The position numbers were made by a program, and so were the translations under genes. From positions 89,587-153,586 of the forward strand of contig JAGAUY010000045.1 of the NCBI GenBank assembly GCA_017620525.1: a stretch of DNA of 64,000 nucleotides. The letters are read 5' to 3'. Under the pieces are notes generated by a model. That model was given only the letters and a program-made list of their open reading frames with translations. It made no database searches and was not told the origin of the DNA. Shown piece after piece: positions 42,781-52,372 of the stretch. Source of the stretch: Oscillospiraceae bacterium. Its GTDB lineage: Bacteria > Bacillota > Clostridia > Oscillospirales > Oscillospiraceae. The stretch's first letter is position 1. The number at the start of each line of letters is the position of its first letter.

Positions 42781-43981
42781 AATGATTCTGCAGATAAGAA
42801 ATGGCCATATATGCAAGTCCTGCTGTGCCGTGGGGCATGGCGGATTCATCGAAAGTGGCCTTCGGATGATGAAGTGGGAAAACATGACCTTCAACAGGTT
42901 CCCCTGCAGCAAGGGAAACCATCACGATGGGGATTTTGTGGCTGACATAGGCAAAGTCTTCTGATCCTCCGGCGGAAGGCTTTCCGGAGGGATTCAGTTT
43001 TGCTGCAGCAAGCGCTTTATCAGGTCCGAGCAAATCTGCAAGACATCGCTCAGTGAAATCACAGAGCGATGGATCATTCATAAGAGTGGGACAGCTGCTG
43101 TCGAATGTGACATTGGCGCTTGACCTGAATGCGGAGGCAATTCCAGAGGATATTTCTTCAATCCGCTGCTTCAGCTTTGCACGGATATCTTCATCAAAGC
43201 ACCGAATCGTTCCACCCATGACAGCACTGTCTGCGATTGCATTGGCCGCAGAACCGGCATTCATAGTACCAATGGTTATCATGGCCGCATCGTGGATCCC
43301 AAGTTCTCGCGAATTGATCTCCTGTAGCGCGATGAGAATATGGGCAGCAGCTGTCAGGGCATCAATGCCCTCCTGAGGCGCGGATCCATGGCATCCCTTT
43401 CCGTGGACACATATGGAAAAGTAATCCGCTGCGGGAGCGCTGACACCAGGAGGCGCAATCAGAAGCGTACCGGCGGGGATCGGAATGCCGGTGCTTACAT
43501 GAAGCATCATTCCTGCGTCTGTACCATCCAGAATACCGTTTTCAATCATGTCTCTGGCACCGCCAAAGATTTCTTCCGCAGGCTGAAACATGAGTCTGAC
43601 GGACCCGTTCAGTTCGTGTTCGTGTTTTTTCAGGATCCATGCTGCGCCCAGCAGCATTGCGGTATGCAGATCATGACCGCAGGCATGCATATTGCCGGTG
43701 GTGCAGGCATAATCCGCATCCGATTCTTCCCGGATTGGCAGAGCGTCCATATCGGCTCTGAGCAGAAAGCAAGCTCCTTTTTGCGGATTGCCGATGGTGG
43801 TTACCAACCCGCATCGTCCGCAGTCGGATACAACACAGCCGGCTTCCTCCAGGACCCTGCGTACATATGCCTTTGTTTCATTGAGATCGAAGCCGGTTTC
43901 TGCGTGGCCATGAAGCCAGCGGCGATGGTTGATCAGAAATGCTTTCATTTCCAGCGCTTCCGTTAAAATGGTGTTTTTCAT
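42779..43981 (-). CDS. M20 family amidohydrolase
   Basis: A 400-residue zinc amidohydrolase of the M20D type (hippurate hydrolase / N-acyl amino acid deacylase-like). Visible motifs: RRWLHGHAETGF, the metal ligands MHACGHDLHTA, FQPAEE and, near the end, GSEDFAYVS with the last ligand in HVFPLHHPKATFDE. The middle holds the dimerisation domain (VHGKGCHGSAPQEGIDA). The start ATG at 43981 lies eight bases after GGAGGG; a GTG three codons earlier overlaps that site. It is a cytoplasmic enzyme that stands alone on the minus strand. The substrate is not predictable. Confidence 0.93.
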   Translation of the reverse strand: MKNTILTEALEMKAFLINHRRWLHGHAETGFDLNETKAYVRRVLEEAGCVVSDCGRCGLVTTIGNPQKGACFLLRADMDALPIREESDADYACTTGNMHACGHDLHTAMLLGAAWILKKHEHELNGSVRLMFQPAEEIFGGARDMIENGILDGTDAGMMLHVSTGIPIPAGTLLIAPPGVSAPAADYFSICVHGKGCHGSAPQEGIDALTAAAHILIALQEINSRELGIHDAAMITIGTMNAGSAANAIADSAVMGGTIRCFDEDIRAKLKQRIEEISSGIASAFRSSANVTFDSSCPTLMNDPSLCDFTERCLADLLGPDKALAAAKLNPSGKPSAGGSEDFAYVSHKIPIVMVSLAAGEPVEGHVFPLHHPKATFDESAMPHGTAGLAYMAISYLQNH

Positions 43982-44120
43982 GTGTTGCACCCTCCGTTGT
44001 TTTTTATTAGTATATCACAGGTACTTGTTAAGAATCCTTTCGCTTTTGTAAATTGATATTTACAAAAAATAAAAATCGAAGTATGATAATGGCAAATCAG
44101 AAAAAGGAAAGGTGATTAAC

Positions 44121-44324
44121 ATGAAAAAGAAACTGTATCGCATTGAAGAGGGCAAAATGCTCTGCGGCGTCTGCGGAGGTATTGCCGAGTATTTTGATAT
44201 CGATCCGACACTGGTGCGGCTGGGATTTGTGCTGCTTAGCTGTGCTGCGGGCAGTGCGCTCTTCGTCTATATTGTTACAGCCATCATCATTCCTGTCAAA
44301 TCAGATATTATTGATGCAGGTTGA
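44121..44324 (+). CDS. PspC domain membrane protein
   Basis: A 67-residue protein consisting of a single PspC domain: KLYRIEEGKMLCGVCGGIAEYFDIDPTLVR is the typical stretch, of which MLCGVCGGIAEYFDIDPTLV is the core, followed by two closely spaced membrane helices. PspC proteins take part in envelope stress signalling in other bacteria. It starts at ATG after GGAAAGGTG. A DUF5052 lipoprotein gene follows after 49 nt. Confidence 0.92.
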   Translation: MKKKLYRIEEGKMLCGVCGGIAEYFDIDPTLVRLGFVLLSCAAGSALFVYIVTAIIIPVKSDIIDAG

Positions 44325-44373
44325 GGAGGAACAGGCAGCTGTTCCGATATCCATCGACAGAAAGGTGAATCGT

Positions 44374-44973
44374 ATGAAGATAGACAGAAAGCATATCATC
44401 CTGATTGCCGGAATTCTCGTTGCGGCATGTGTTCTCAGCAGCTGCGCCGCGATCAGCGCCTATATCAGTGAACTAAAGGGAGAGCTGATCGGTAATAATT
44501 ACGAGATTCGGCAGTATGATGACTTTGGAAATCTGGTTTTTACGGTCCATGGAAACAAGGTGACGATGGACTGCGAACTCGATGACAATGGTGAGGTTTC
44601 TTCCTACATTGATATCACCATTGACGGAGATTCCTGGAAGCATGTGGGAAGCACTTTGGTGTTTGCGCAGAAGGGCGTAGATTTGATCACAGATTTTCAG
44701 GTACCTGAGGAGATGGAAAATAGCGGAAGCAGCACCGGTCTGATGGCGGTTGACCGCAAGATCAATTCTTATGCGAATCTTTTTGGCAAGAAGATGGTTG
44801 TGCTGGTATCTTCGCAGAATGGTACTCCCATTGGTCTGTTTCAGGGAGATAAGTGCTATATGGAGATTCCGGCAGATCTTCCCAAAACCACGCTGATCAG
44901 CATTGATGGTAAACTGGTATATGTTCACCGCGCAAATGTTGATATTATTCCCGCTTCGCTGTTTCAGGAATAA
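44374..44973 (+). CDS. DUF5052 family lipoprotein
   Basis: A 199-residue predicted lipoprotein. The signal peptide ends in the lipobox LSSC (Cys24). The mature part matches the clostridial DUF5052 family as I remember it: AYISELKGELIGNNYEIRQYDDFGN, of which LIGNNYEIRQYDDFGNLVF is the core, and a beta-rich remainder. The function is unknown; the protein would sit on the outer face of the membrane. The start ATG follows AAAGGTGA. Its neighbour PspC is also an envelope protein. Confidence 0.85.
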   Translation: MKIDRKHIILIAGILVAACVLSSCAAISAYISELKGELIGNNYEIRQYDDFGNLVFTVHGNKVTMDCELDDNGEVSSYIDITIDGDSWKHVGSTLVFAQKGVDLITDFQVPEEMENSGSSTGLMAVDRKINSYANLFGKKMVVLVSSQNGTPIGLFQGDKCYMEIPADLPKTTLISIDGKLVYVHRANVDIIPASLFQE

Positions 44974-45025
44974 AGCGTGATCCGCAGCAAGCGAAAAACA
45001 TTATCATATCCGGGGAGGAAAAACA

Positions 45026-45550
45026 ATGAATAAAGCAATTAATGCATTCGACTATGCAGGTTATATCTGTAAAGCCATGACCAAGGGAATTCTTCTGACG
45101 ACCAAACGGGGAGATGAAGTAAATACCATGACCATCGGCTGGGGCCACATGGGCATTGAGTGGGGCAAACCGATTTTTGTAGCATATATCCGCGACAGCC
45201 GCCACACCCGGAAGATGCTGGATGATACGTATGAATTTACAGTGAATATTCCGTATGAAAGTGTGGATGCTCATATTCTCGGTTACTGCGGTTCAAAATC
45301 CGGCCGCGATGTTAACAAGATCTGTGAGTTGAATTTGACAACAGTAGAATCCGAGCATATTGGTGTTCCCGGCATCAGAGAATTGCCCATTACACTGGAG
45401 TGCAAGGTAATATACCGCCAGAAACAGGATATGAATGGGATTCCTGCGGATATTCAGACGCGTTATTATCCTTCGGATGTATCGGGCAATCAGGATTATC
45501 ACATTGCATACTATGGTGAAATTGTTGGTGCATATCTGATCGAGGAATAA
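45026..45550 (+). CDS. Flavin reductase-like domain protein
   Basis: A 174-residue FMN-binding protein of the flavin reductase-like family with the split-barrel fold. It opens with KAMTKGILLTTKRGDEVNTMTIGW, shown by GILLTTKRGDEVNTMTIGW, and continues with FVAYIRDSRHTRKML and the YEFTVNIP strand. Family members use NAD(P)H to reduce flavin or act as FMN-dependent oxidoreductases; several clostridial copies have no known substrate. It starts at ATG after GGGGAGG and is followed by its own terminator. Confidence 0.9.
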   Translation: MNKAINAFDYAGYICKAMTKGILLTTKRGDEVNTMTIGWGHMGIEWGKPIFVAYIRDSRHTRKMLDDTYEFTVNIPYESVDAHILGYCGSKSGRDVNKICELNLTTVESEHIGVPGIRELPITLECKVIYRQKQDMNGIPADIQTRYYPSDVSGNQDYHIAYYGEIVGAYLIEE

Positions 45551-45561
45551 TGGTGTATCAG

Positions 45562-45591
45562 GCCCCTGGGCTATGGCCCAGGGGCTTTTTA
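45562..45591 (+). terminator. Terminator of the flavin reductase gene
   Basis: A 10-bp GC-rich stem GCCCCTGGGC / GCCCAGGGGC with a TATG loop and a TTTTT tail. Confidence 0.9.
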
Positions 45592-45658
45592 TGAAGATTG
45601 GTATATTTTACACATAGGCGGCTCAGAGAAGAAGGCCTTTTTTGGCAAAGTTTGAGCA

Positions 45659-45672
45659 TGAATAATTATGCA
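45659..45672 (+). promoter_or_regulatory. Putative ArgR operator (ARG box)
   Basis: TGAATAATTATGCA differs at one position from the palindromic ARG-box consensus TGAATwwwwATTCA and lies 7 nt upstream of the argG -35 box. Arginine-bound ArgR/AhrC would repress from here. No argR gene is in the window. Confidence 0.6.
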
Positions 45673-45679
45673 TAAGATG

Positions 45680-45708
45680 TTGACAAATAACGAATATAGA
45701 TGTATAAT
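45680..45708 (+). promoter_or_regulatory. Promoter of argGHF
   Basis: TTGACA (45680-45685) and TATAAT (45703-45708) are both perfect consensus with a 17-nt spacer. The leader is about 37 nt. Confidence 0.9.
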
Positions 45709-45751
45709 CAGGTGCATATAAAAGACTTCTCATTCAATGGAGGAATACAAT

Positions 45752-46972
45752 ATGAAAAACGAAAGCATCAAAAAAGTTGTTCTCGCTTATTCCGGCGGTC
45801 TGGATACATCTATTATCATTCCCTGGCTGAAGGAGAATTACAACAACCCCGAGATTATCGCTGTTGCCGGCAATGTCGGTCAGGCTGACGAGCTGGAAGG
45901 TCTGGAAGAAAAGGCTATCAAGACCGGCGCAAGCAAGCTGATCGTTGCGGATCTGGTGGATGAGATGGTCGATGAGATTATCATTCCGTCCCTGAAGATG
46001 AACGCAAAGTATGAGACGTATCTGTTGGGAACCGCATTTGCACGGCCTGTCATTGGCAAGAAGCTGGCAGAAATTGCGCTGGCTGAAGGTGCGGATGCTA
46101 TCGTTCATGGTGCAACCGGCAAGGGCAACGACCAGGTCCGCTTTGAGTTGGCGATCAAGCGTTTTGCTCCTGATATGAAGATCATCGCTCCCTGGCGTGA
46201 GTGGGATATCAAGTCCCGTGACGAGGAAATTGACTATGCGGAAGCACACAATGTTCCGCTGAAGATCAGTCGTGAGACCAGCTACTCCAAGGATAAGAAC
46301 CTGTGGCATCTGAGCCATGAGGGTCTGGATCTGGAAGATCCCTCCAACGAGCCCAATCTGGATAAGCCCGGTTTCCTGGAAATGGGTGTTTCTCCCTACG
46401 CTGCCCCCGATGTTCCCACCTATGTGACCATCGACTTTGAAGCTGGTGCACCTGTCGCTGTCAATGGCGAGAAGATGAAGGCTTCCAAGATTATTGCCAA
46501 GCTCAATGAATTAGGTGGTGCCAACGGTATCGGCATCATCGATATTGTTGAGAACCGTCTGGTAGGCATGAAGGACCGTGGTGTTTACGAGACTCCCGGC
46601 GGCACCATTCTGTACTTCGCACATCAGCAGCTGGAGATGATCACCGTTGACCGTGACACCCTGCATCTGAAGCAGAAGTTGTCCGTTGATTATGCAGACC
46701 TGATCTATAATGGCAAGTGGTATTCTCCTCTGCAGGAGGCGCTGACCGCATTCGCCAATGAATCCAACAAGTATGTTACCGGAACCGTGAAGCTGAAGCT
46801 CTATAAGGGCAATATCATTCCCGCCGGTATGACTTCTCCCTATTCTCTCTACTCAGAGAATCTGGTCACCTTTGGTGAAAGTGACTATGACCAGGGGCAG
46901 GCTGCAGGCTTCATCAATCTGTGGGGCCTGTCCACCAAGGTTCAGGCGCTGCGGGAGCAGGGCAAACTGTAA
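45752..46972 (+). CDS. argG: Argininosuccinate synthase
   Basis: A 406-residue ligase that joins citrulline and aspartate using ATP, the seventh step of arginine synthesis. The N-terminal [15 protein letters not shown] is the PP-loop for ATP, and [13 protein letters not shown] and [14 protein letters not shown] are typical. The start at ATG 45752 follows GGAGGA; an upstream in-frame ATG overlaps that site. It is the first gene of a three-gene arginine operon with its own consensus promoter. Confidence 0.98.
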   Translation: MKNESIKKVVLAYSGGLDTSIIIPWLKENYNNPEIIAVAGNVGQADELEGLEEKAIKTGASKLIVADLVDEMVDEIIIPSLKMNAKYETYLLGTAFARPVIGKKLAEIALAEGADAIVHGATGKGNDQVRFELAIKRFAPDMKIIAPWREWDIKSRDEEIDYAEAHNVPLKISRETSYSKDKNLWHLSHEGLDLEDPSNEPNLDKPGFLEMGVSPYAAPDVPTYVTIDFEAGAPVAVNGEKMKASKIIAKLNELGGANGIGIIDIVENRLVGMKDRGVYETPGGTILYFAHQQLEMITVDRDTLHLKQKLSVDYADLIYNGKWYSPLQEALTAFANESNKYVTGTVKLKLYKGNIIPAGMTSPYSLYSENLVTFGESDYDQGQAAGFINLWGLSTKVQALREQGKL

Positions 46973-47006
46973 ATAAGAAATTTAAGAAGATTTGAGGTAA
47001 AGTAGA

Positions 47007-48383
47007 ATGGCAAAGATGTGGGCCGGTGTGACTGATGGTAAAACTGAAAAGATCGCGGATGATTTTAATTCTTCCATCCGTTTTGACTGCCGGATGTACC
47101 GGCAGGATATCACCGGTTCCATGGCCCATGCCCAGATGCTGGCAGGGCAGGGGATTATCACGCAGACTGATGCTGATGCCTTGATCGACGGACTGAGCAG
47201 TATTCTGGATGATCTTGAAAGCGGCAAACTGGCTATTGACATGGAATGTGAAGACATTCATATGTTTGTCGAGCAGGTGCTGACGTCCAGGATCGGCGAC
47301 GTGGGCAAGAAACTTCATACTGCCCGGAGCCGCAATGATCAGGTGGCGCTGGATATCCGGATGTATCTGAGAGACGAGATTGCTGAGATTTCTTCGCTTA
47401 CTACGGCTTTGATCGCGGCAATCACAAACAAGGCAGAACAGTATAAGGACGCAATCATGCCCGGTTACACCCACCTGCAGCGGGCGCAGCCGATCACCTT
47501 CGGCCATCAGCTGATGGCATATGCCATGATGCTTCTAAGGGATGTGGACCGTTTGGCCGATTGCAGGAAGCGGATGAATGTATCTCCCATCGGATGCTGC
47601 GCTCTGGCCGGCACCACCTACGATACGGACCGTTGGTTTGAGGCACAGAAGCTGGGCTTTGACGGAATCTGCATGAACAGCCTGGACGGCGTATCTGACC
47701 GTGATTTCTGCGCTGAACTGATGAGTGCGATTTCTATTTTGATGATGCATCTTTCACGTTTCTCTGAGGAAATCATACTTTGGTCCAGCTGGGAATTCAA
47801 ATTCATTGAATTGTCCGATGCGTTTACAACCGGTTCCTCCATTATGCCTCAGAAGAAGAATCCTGATATGGCAGAGTTGGTCCGCGGAAAGACCGGCCGC
47901 GTATATGGCAATTTGATGGCGCTTCTGACTACGCTGAAGGGATTGCCGCTTGCCTATAACAAGGATATGCAGGAAGATAAGGAGGCTGTCTTTGATTCCT
48001 GCGATACTGTCAAGATGTGTCTGCAGGTATTTGCGCCCATGATCGATGCCATGAAGGCAAACACGGACAACATGAAGCGCGCAGCCCAAAAAGGTTTCAT
48101 CAATGCCACTGACCTGGCTGATTACCTGGTTAAAAAGGGAATGCCGTTCCGCAGTGCGTATAAGATCTCAGGGCAGCTGGTTGCGCAGTGTATCCGGAAC
48201 AATACAGTATTGGAAGAGTTGCCGTTGGAAGCCTATCAGGCGTACAGTGATCTGTTTGATATAGATCTCTACCAGCAAATCGATCTTCTGAACTGCGTCG
48301 AAAAGAGAATCAGCGAAGGCGGAACGTCCGTTGCATCTGTTGAAAAACAAATCGCCTATGTTCGGCAATCCATATACGAATAA
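47007..48383 (+). CDS. argH: Argininosuccinate lyase
   Basis: A 458-residue lyase that splits argininosuccinate to arginine and fumarate. It has [18 protein letters not shown] near residue 110, the [10 protein letters not shown] motif, and the superfamily signature [12 protein letters not shown] with the catalytic serine near 280. Its start lies 34 nt after argG with GAGGTAAAG upstream. Confidence 0.98.
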   Translation: MAKMWAGVTDGKTEKIADDFNSSIRFDCRMYRQDITGSMAHAQMLAGQGIITQTDADALIDGLSSILDDLESGKLAIDMECEDIHMFVEQVLTSRIGDVGKKLHTARSRNDQVALDIRMYLRDEIAEISSLTTALIAAITNKAEQYKDAIMPGYTHLQRAQPITFGHQLMAYAMMLLRDVDRLADCRKRMNVSPIGCCALAGTTYDTDRWFEAQKLGFDGICMNSLDGVSDRDFCAELMSAISILMMHLSRFSEEIILWSSWEFKFIELSDAFTTGSSIMPQKKNPDMAELVRGKTGRVYGNLMALLTTLKGLPLAYNKDMQEDKEAVFDSCDTVKMCLQVFAPMIDAMKANTDNMKRAAQKGFINATDLADYLVKKGMPFRSAYKISGQLVAQCIRNNTVLEELPLEAYQAYSDLFDIDLYQQIDLLNCVEKRISEGGTSVASVEKQIAYVRQSIYE

Positions 48384-48397
48384 AGGAGCTATGTAAT

Positions 48398-49384
48398 ATG
48401 ATCAATCTGAAGGGTAAAAGCTTTTTGAAGCTTCTTGATTTCAGCACCGAAGAAATTGCAGGTCTGCTGGAGCTGTCCGCAGAACTGAAGGCCAAGAAGA
48501 AAGCCGGTATTCCGCACCGCATTCATGAGGGCAAAAACGTTGCGCTGCTGTTCGAAAAGGACAGCACCCGTACCCGCTGCGCTTTTGAAGTTGCAGCGTC
48601 TGATCTTGGTATGGGTTCTACTTATCTTGGCCCCAGCGGTTCCCAGATGGGCAAAAAGGAATCCATTGCTGATACAGCCAGAGTTCTTGGAAGAATGTAT
48701 GACGGTATCGAGTACCGCGGCTTTGGGCAGGGAATCGTGGAAGATCTGGCAAAGTATGCCGGTGTGCCTGTCTGGAACGGCCTGACAAATGAGTTCCATC
48801 CGACTCAGATTCTTGCTGATTTCCTGACGATTCAGGAGTATTTTGGTGAGCTCAAGGGCAAAAAGCTTGTATACTGCGGTGATGCCCGGTACAATATGGG
48901 TGATTCTCTGATGGTGGGCTGTGCCAAGATGGGCATGCATTTTGTGGCCTGTGCACCCGAGAAGTATTTCCCCAGTGCAGAGCTGATTGCACAGTGTCAG
49001 GCTATTGCTGCCGAGTCTGGTGCAACACTGGAATTCAATTCGGATCCGGCATCTGCGGTCAAGGGTGCACACGTTATTTACACCGATGTCTGGGTATCCA
49101 TGGGAGAGCCTGACTCTGTCTGGCAGGAGCGCATTGAGGAACTGACTCCCTACCGTGTGACCAGCGAACTGATGCAGATCGCCGGTCCTCAGTGCAAGTT
49201 TATGCACTGTCTGCCTTCTTTCCATGACCTGAATACCACCATTGGCAAGCAGATCTATGATAAGTTCGGCATCGACTGCATGGAGGTTACCGACGAGGTC
49301 TTTGAGAGTGAAGCGTCCATTGTTTTCGACGAAGCAGAAAACCGTATGCACACCATCAAGGCAGTCATGGCAGCCACTCTGTAA
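48398..49384 (+). CDS. argF: Ornithine carbamoyltransferase
   Basis: A 328-residue transferase that makes citrulline from ornithine and carbamoyl phosphate. The carbamoyl phosphate site reads [13 protein letters not shown] (about 49-61), ornithine binding involves DVWVSMGE, and [11 protein letters not shown] carries the conserved HCLP cysteine. The enzyme could also run in the catabolic direction, but the company of argG and argH behind an ARG box argues for synthesis. It ends at a long terminator. Confidence 0.97.
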   Translation: MINLKGKSFLKLLDFSTEEIAGLLELSAELKAKKKAGIPHRIHEGKNVALLFEKDSTRTRCAFEVAASDLGMGSTYLGPSGSQMGKKESIADTARVLGRMYDGIEYRGFGQGIVEDLAKYAGVPVWNGLTNEFHPTQILADFLTIQEYFGELKGKKLVYCGDARYNMGDSLMVGCAKMGMHFVACAPEKYFPSAELIAQCQAIAAESGATLEFNSDPASAVKGAHVIYTDVWVSMGEPDSVWQERIEELTPYRVTSELMQIAGPQCKFMHCLPSFHDLNTTIGKQIYDKFGIDCMEVTDEVFESEASIVFDEAENRMHTIKAVMAATL

Positions 49385-49394
49385 CAATGAATTG

Positions 49395-49431
49395 AAAAAC
49401 GGCCATCGGCATAATGCCGATGGCCGTTTTG
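49395..49431. terminator. Bidirectional terminator after argF
   Basis: A roughly 17-bp near-perfect stem AAAACGGCCATCGGCAT with its complement, A-run before and TTTT after. It also suits the convergent minus-strand hydrolase gene. Confidence 0.9.
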
Positions 49432-49454
49432 TGTGATATCGATACGCTGCACAA

Positions 49455-50708
49455 TTAATAGTCAAATTGGGCAAACTCAGCGCCGGCGGTGAGGAGTGCT
49501 TCCTCCCAGCCGTAGAATGCAGAGTATTTTCCTGTGTATTCGAACTTATCGCTTCCGGTGCCGGCAATGATGTATATCAGACCATTGCCTTTTCTTCGGT
49601 CAAAACACATACCGCCCAGATATGCATCCGCAGTGTGTCCGGAAAAGGGCAGAACCTGTCCTTCGACAATTCTGTCATCCATTGCCGTGTTGGTGAAGAT
49701 ATGCGGACCCATTCCATAGCACTTCATCATGCCGTCGTAAGTATCGCCGTTTTGCAGCGCAGGATCAAAGGTCCATACGGGAGTGAACATCCGCTCAATT
49801 GTTTCGGATTTCAGTATCTGTACACCGTTATAGCTGCCTCCGCTGCAAAGCATTAGCATGATTCGGCACAGGTCATTGACTGATGCCCGCAGACTGCCCA
49901 TTGGGCCGAAGAGGGAACCGTTGGTACCAATGGGATAATCAGAGTAATCGGGATAGGGGAGGCCGTTGCGCAAATCGTCACATTGAGGCACCCATGTACC
50001 ATTCATAGGATCATAGTCTCCGGCTTCGTTAATTTTTCTGTAAAGCGTACCTACCTGCGCCCGAACATGTGCAGGCATATCGGCCACGTTGTAGCTGCAG
50101 GTCAGCCCAAGGGGACTGAATATATGATCAGTCATGTACTTGTCGAATCTTATGCCGGAAACATTTTCAATTACGCTGCCCAGGAGACAGTAGTTCATAT
50201 TGCAGTAAGCAAAATAATTTCCGGGCGCGTGTTGCGCCTGTGCCCAGCAGTTTGGGTTATGATACGGCTGCCCTTCGGTGAAGAATTCGCGAATGTGATG
50301 GCCATAGGGAATGTTGTAGGTACCTGGTATGCTGCCTCCCTCGCGAATAGACGAGGTATGCGACATGAGCATACGAACAGTGATCGGTATATCGGAATGA
50401 TGGGGATTGCGAAGTTCAAAGCCCAGATACTGCGATGCATCAGCATCAGGATCGATGGCTCTCTGCTCAATCAGCTGCCAGACGCCGACAGCGGTAAGCA
50501 GTTTGGAGATGGAAGCAATTCTGAATTTTGTATTTGCGGTTGCTGAGTCTCCGTCGAGCTGCTTTTTCCCGACCATATCAGAGAATATGATCTCGCCGTT
50601 TTTCATCACACCGACAGCGGCAGCCATCAGAGGGTGTTCCGGATCGGATATAATCTGATTCATCCGCCGGAGCAGACGCCCTTTGGAAGGATCTGCAGAT
50701 GTATTCAT
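49455..50708 (-). CDS. Serine hydrolase, beta-lactamase/class C-like
   Basis: A 417-residue serine hydrolase of the penicillin-binding-protein-like fold. The active-site SxxK is S66-I-S-K69, the YxN-type motif is YCN in FAYCNMNYC, and FSGHT near residue 350 takes the place of KTG. It has no signal peptide, so it works in the cytoplasm on small substrates, unlike true beta-lactamases or PBPs. The start ATG at 50708 follows GGAGGA. It lies 22 nt downstream of an APC permease on the same strand; the permease may import its substrate, perhaps a D-amino acid amide, peptide or ester. Confidence 0.88.
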   Translation of the reverse strand: MNTSADPSKGRLLRRMNQIISDPEHPLMAAAVGVMKNGEIIFSDMVGKKQLDGDSATANTKFRIASISKLLTAVGVWQLIEQRAIDPDADASQYLGFELRNPHHSDIPITVRMLMSHTSSIREGGSIPGTYNIPYGHHIREFFTEGQPYHNPNCWAQAQHAPGNYFAYCNMNYCLLGSVIENVSGIRFDKYMTDHIFSPLGLTCSYNVADMPAHVRAQVGTLYRKINEAGDYDPMNGTWVPQCDDLRNGLPYPDYSDYPIGTNGSLFGPMGSLRASVNDLCRIMLMLCSGGSYNGVQILKSETIERMFTPVWTFDPALQNGDTYDGMMKCYGMGPHIFTNTAMDDRIVEGQVLPFSGHTADAYLGGMCFDRRKGNGLIYIIAGTGSDKFEYTGKYSAFYGWEEALLTAGAEFAQFDY

Positions 50709-50730
50709 AGAATGTCCTCCATTCATTATA

Positions 50731-52119
50731 TCATTTATGTCGTCCGCTTCTGTTTCTATTTCTTTCCCGCACAATGGTCAGAATTTCACCGATACCGACG
50801 CAGACGACGGAACCGATGGTGATGGGCAGGACAGAAGCGAGGGTATCAGCATCAAAAGACAGGGGAACCGCACAGAAGACGATGGACGTCAGAATCAGAA
50901 TCATGGGGGCATATGCCGTGATTCTCAGTACGGCATGACTGCCAGATATTTTGAATGGACGCTCCGCATCAGGATCCGTTCTGCGAAGTTTCAGAAATGC
51001 GGGGAAGATGGGCAGGTAGCTCATCAGAAGAAGGACCATGTTCAGCGCAAAGAATGTCCAGAAAAGCTCTGATTCGGGAGCCACCAGAGTCATAATCGTG
51101 CCCAGCATACAGATCAGTGCGGCGACAATACCGTTGATAAAAGCAGCGCCGACTGGCATATCGTTCTTGGCCCAGCGTCTGGTAAAGGGTGTCGGCATAT
51201 CGCCGTGTTCTGCAGCATAGCAGGCGGTGTTGTTAATGCCCAGCGACCAGGAGATCATGTTGCCGAAAAGGGTGAGTGCAAACAGCAGAGAAACGCAGCG
51301 GATCAATGGGCCGCTCTTCTGACCGCTTACCAGCATCACAGCCTCTATCAGACCGGATGCTACATCAACATCACTGGCAGGGATCACAGCAGCGATACCG
51401 AAGCCGCCCAACAAATAGATACCCGCGATGATTAATCCGCCGAAGATGATTGCCTGCGGAATCTGCTTTTTAGGATTGTCCATATCGGTGGAGAATGTGC
51501 AGACTACTTCAAAGCCGAGCATTGTGAAGATGATCACGGAAATGGAGGAAAGGCTGTCCAAATTAAAGCTGGGAAGAAAAGTGGAGAAGCTCATGTCGTT
51601 GACACAGCCGTTCCGGAAGATATGATATATTCCCATTCCGCCAACCAGCAGTGCAAGTCCGACTTTGATCACCGCGCAGATATTCAGAATGATAACACTG
51701 TCACATACAGGGTAACAGGTAATGACCGTTACGATCAGAATGAAGGTAAGCTGGATCAGAAGATTTATCCAGATGTTGAATTCCATACCAAAAGCAATGC
51801 ACAGCAGATCAGGAACCATGACAGCGAGCGATGCCATCCATAATGGGAAGTTCAGCCAGTACCACCAGGATGCGCGTGCGGCCCATCGGGTGCCGGGAAA
51901 AGCCAGACTGATCCAGTCGTAAAGACCGCCTTTTCCGGGATAGGCCGTACCCAGTTCTGAGGAAATCAGACCGTAGGGGATCAGGAAGGCTGCGATCATG
52001 AACAGACGCCAGAAAAACTGGCTGTTGCCCAGTGTGGCAACAGGCGCCGTGGCTTCTGCGACGAAAACGACACAGATCACCGTCAGAATCACATCGCTCA
52101 GTTTGAATTTCTTATGCAT
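50731..52119 (-). CDS. APC family amino acid permease
   Basis: A 462-residue permease with 12 membrane helices. Its start (SDVILTVICVVFVAEATAPV), the GLYDWISLAFPG loop and the FTMLGFEVVCTFSTDMDNPKKQIPQA region, shown in part, are typical of the APC superfamily, most like the YjeM/glutamate:GABA-exchanger branch. It would carry an amino acid or amine. The start ATG at 52119 follows AAGGAGC. It is the first gene of a two-gene minus-strand unit with the serine hydrolase. The substrate is unknown. Confidence 0.9.
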   Translation of the reverse strand: MHKKFKLSDVILTVICVVFVAEATAPVATLGNSQFFWRLFMIAAFLIPYGLISSELGTAYPGKGGLYDWISLAFPGTRWAARASWWYWLNFPLWMASLAVMVPDLLCIAFGMEFNIWINLLIQLTFILIVTVITCYPVCDSVIILNICAVIKVGLALLVGGMGIYHIFRNGCVNDMSFSTFLPSFNLDSLSSISVIIFTMLGFEVVCTFSTDMDNPKKQIPQAIIFGGLIIAGIYLLGGFGIAAVIPASDVDVASGLIEAVMLVSGQKSGPLIRCVSLLFALTLFGNMISWSLGINNTACYAAEHGDMPTPFTRRWAKNDMPVGAAFINGIVAALICMLGTIMTLVAPESELFWTFFALNMVLLLMSYLPIFPAFLKLRRTDPDAERPFKISGSHAVLRITAYAPMILILTSIVFCAVPLSFDADTLASVLPITIGSVVCVGIGEILTIVRERNRNRSGRHK

Positions 52120-52325
52120 GGGTAGAAGCTCCTTTTGACAGGTGTAAAAAAGTTTCGTTTCTGCAATTTGTAAACAGACAAGCATATCCGCTAATCGTAA
52201 ATAATTATGAGATAAACTGCGTTATTACTAATATAGCATCAAATGCTGTGTTGTGTCAACGGAACTTTTTTTCACATATATTATTTATTGCGCAGTCGTA
52301 ATTTCTGAGAATCGAGAGTAAGGGA

Positions 52326-52353
52326 AGAAAAACCCCGGCTGAGATAGCCGGGG
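52326..52353 (-). terminator. Terminator of the acyltransferase-like gene
   Basis: Read on the minus strand, CCCCGGCT / AGCCGGGG with a 5-nt loop is followed by TTTTTCTTCCC, 20 nt after the stop of the gene ending at 52373. Confidence 0.88.
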
Positions 52354-52372
52354 ATCATAAGTCTGCGTTACG

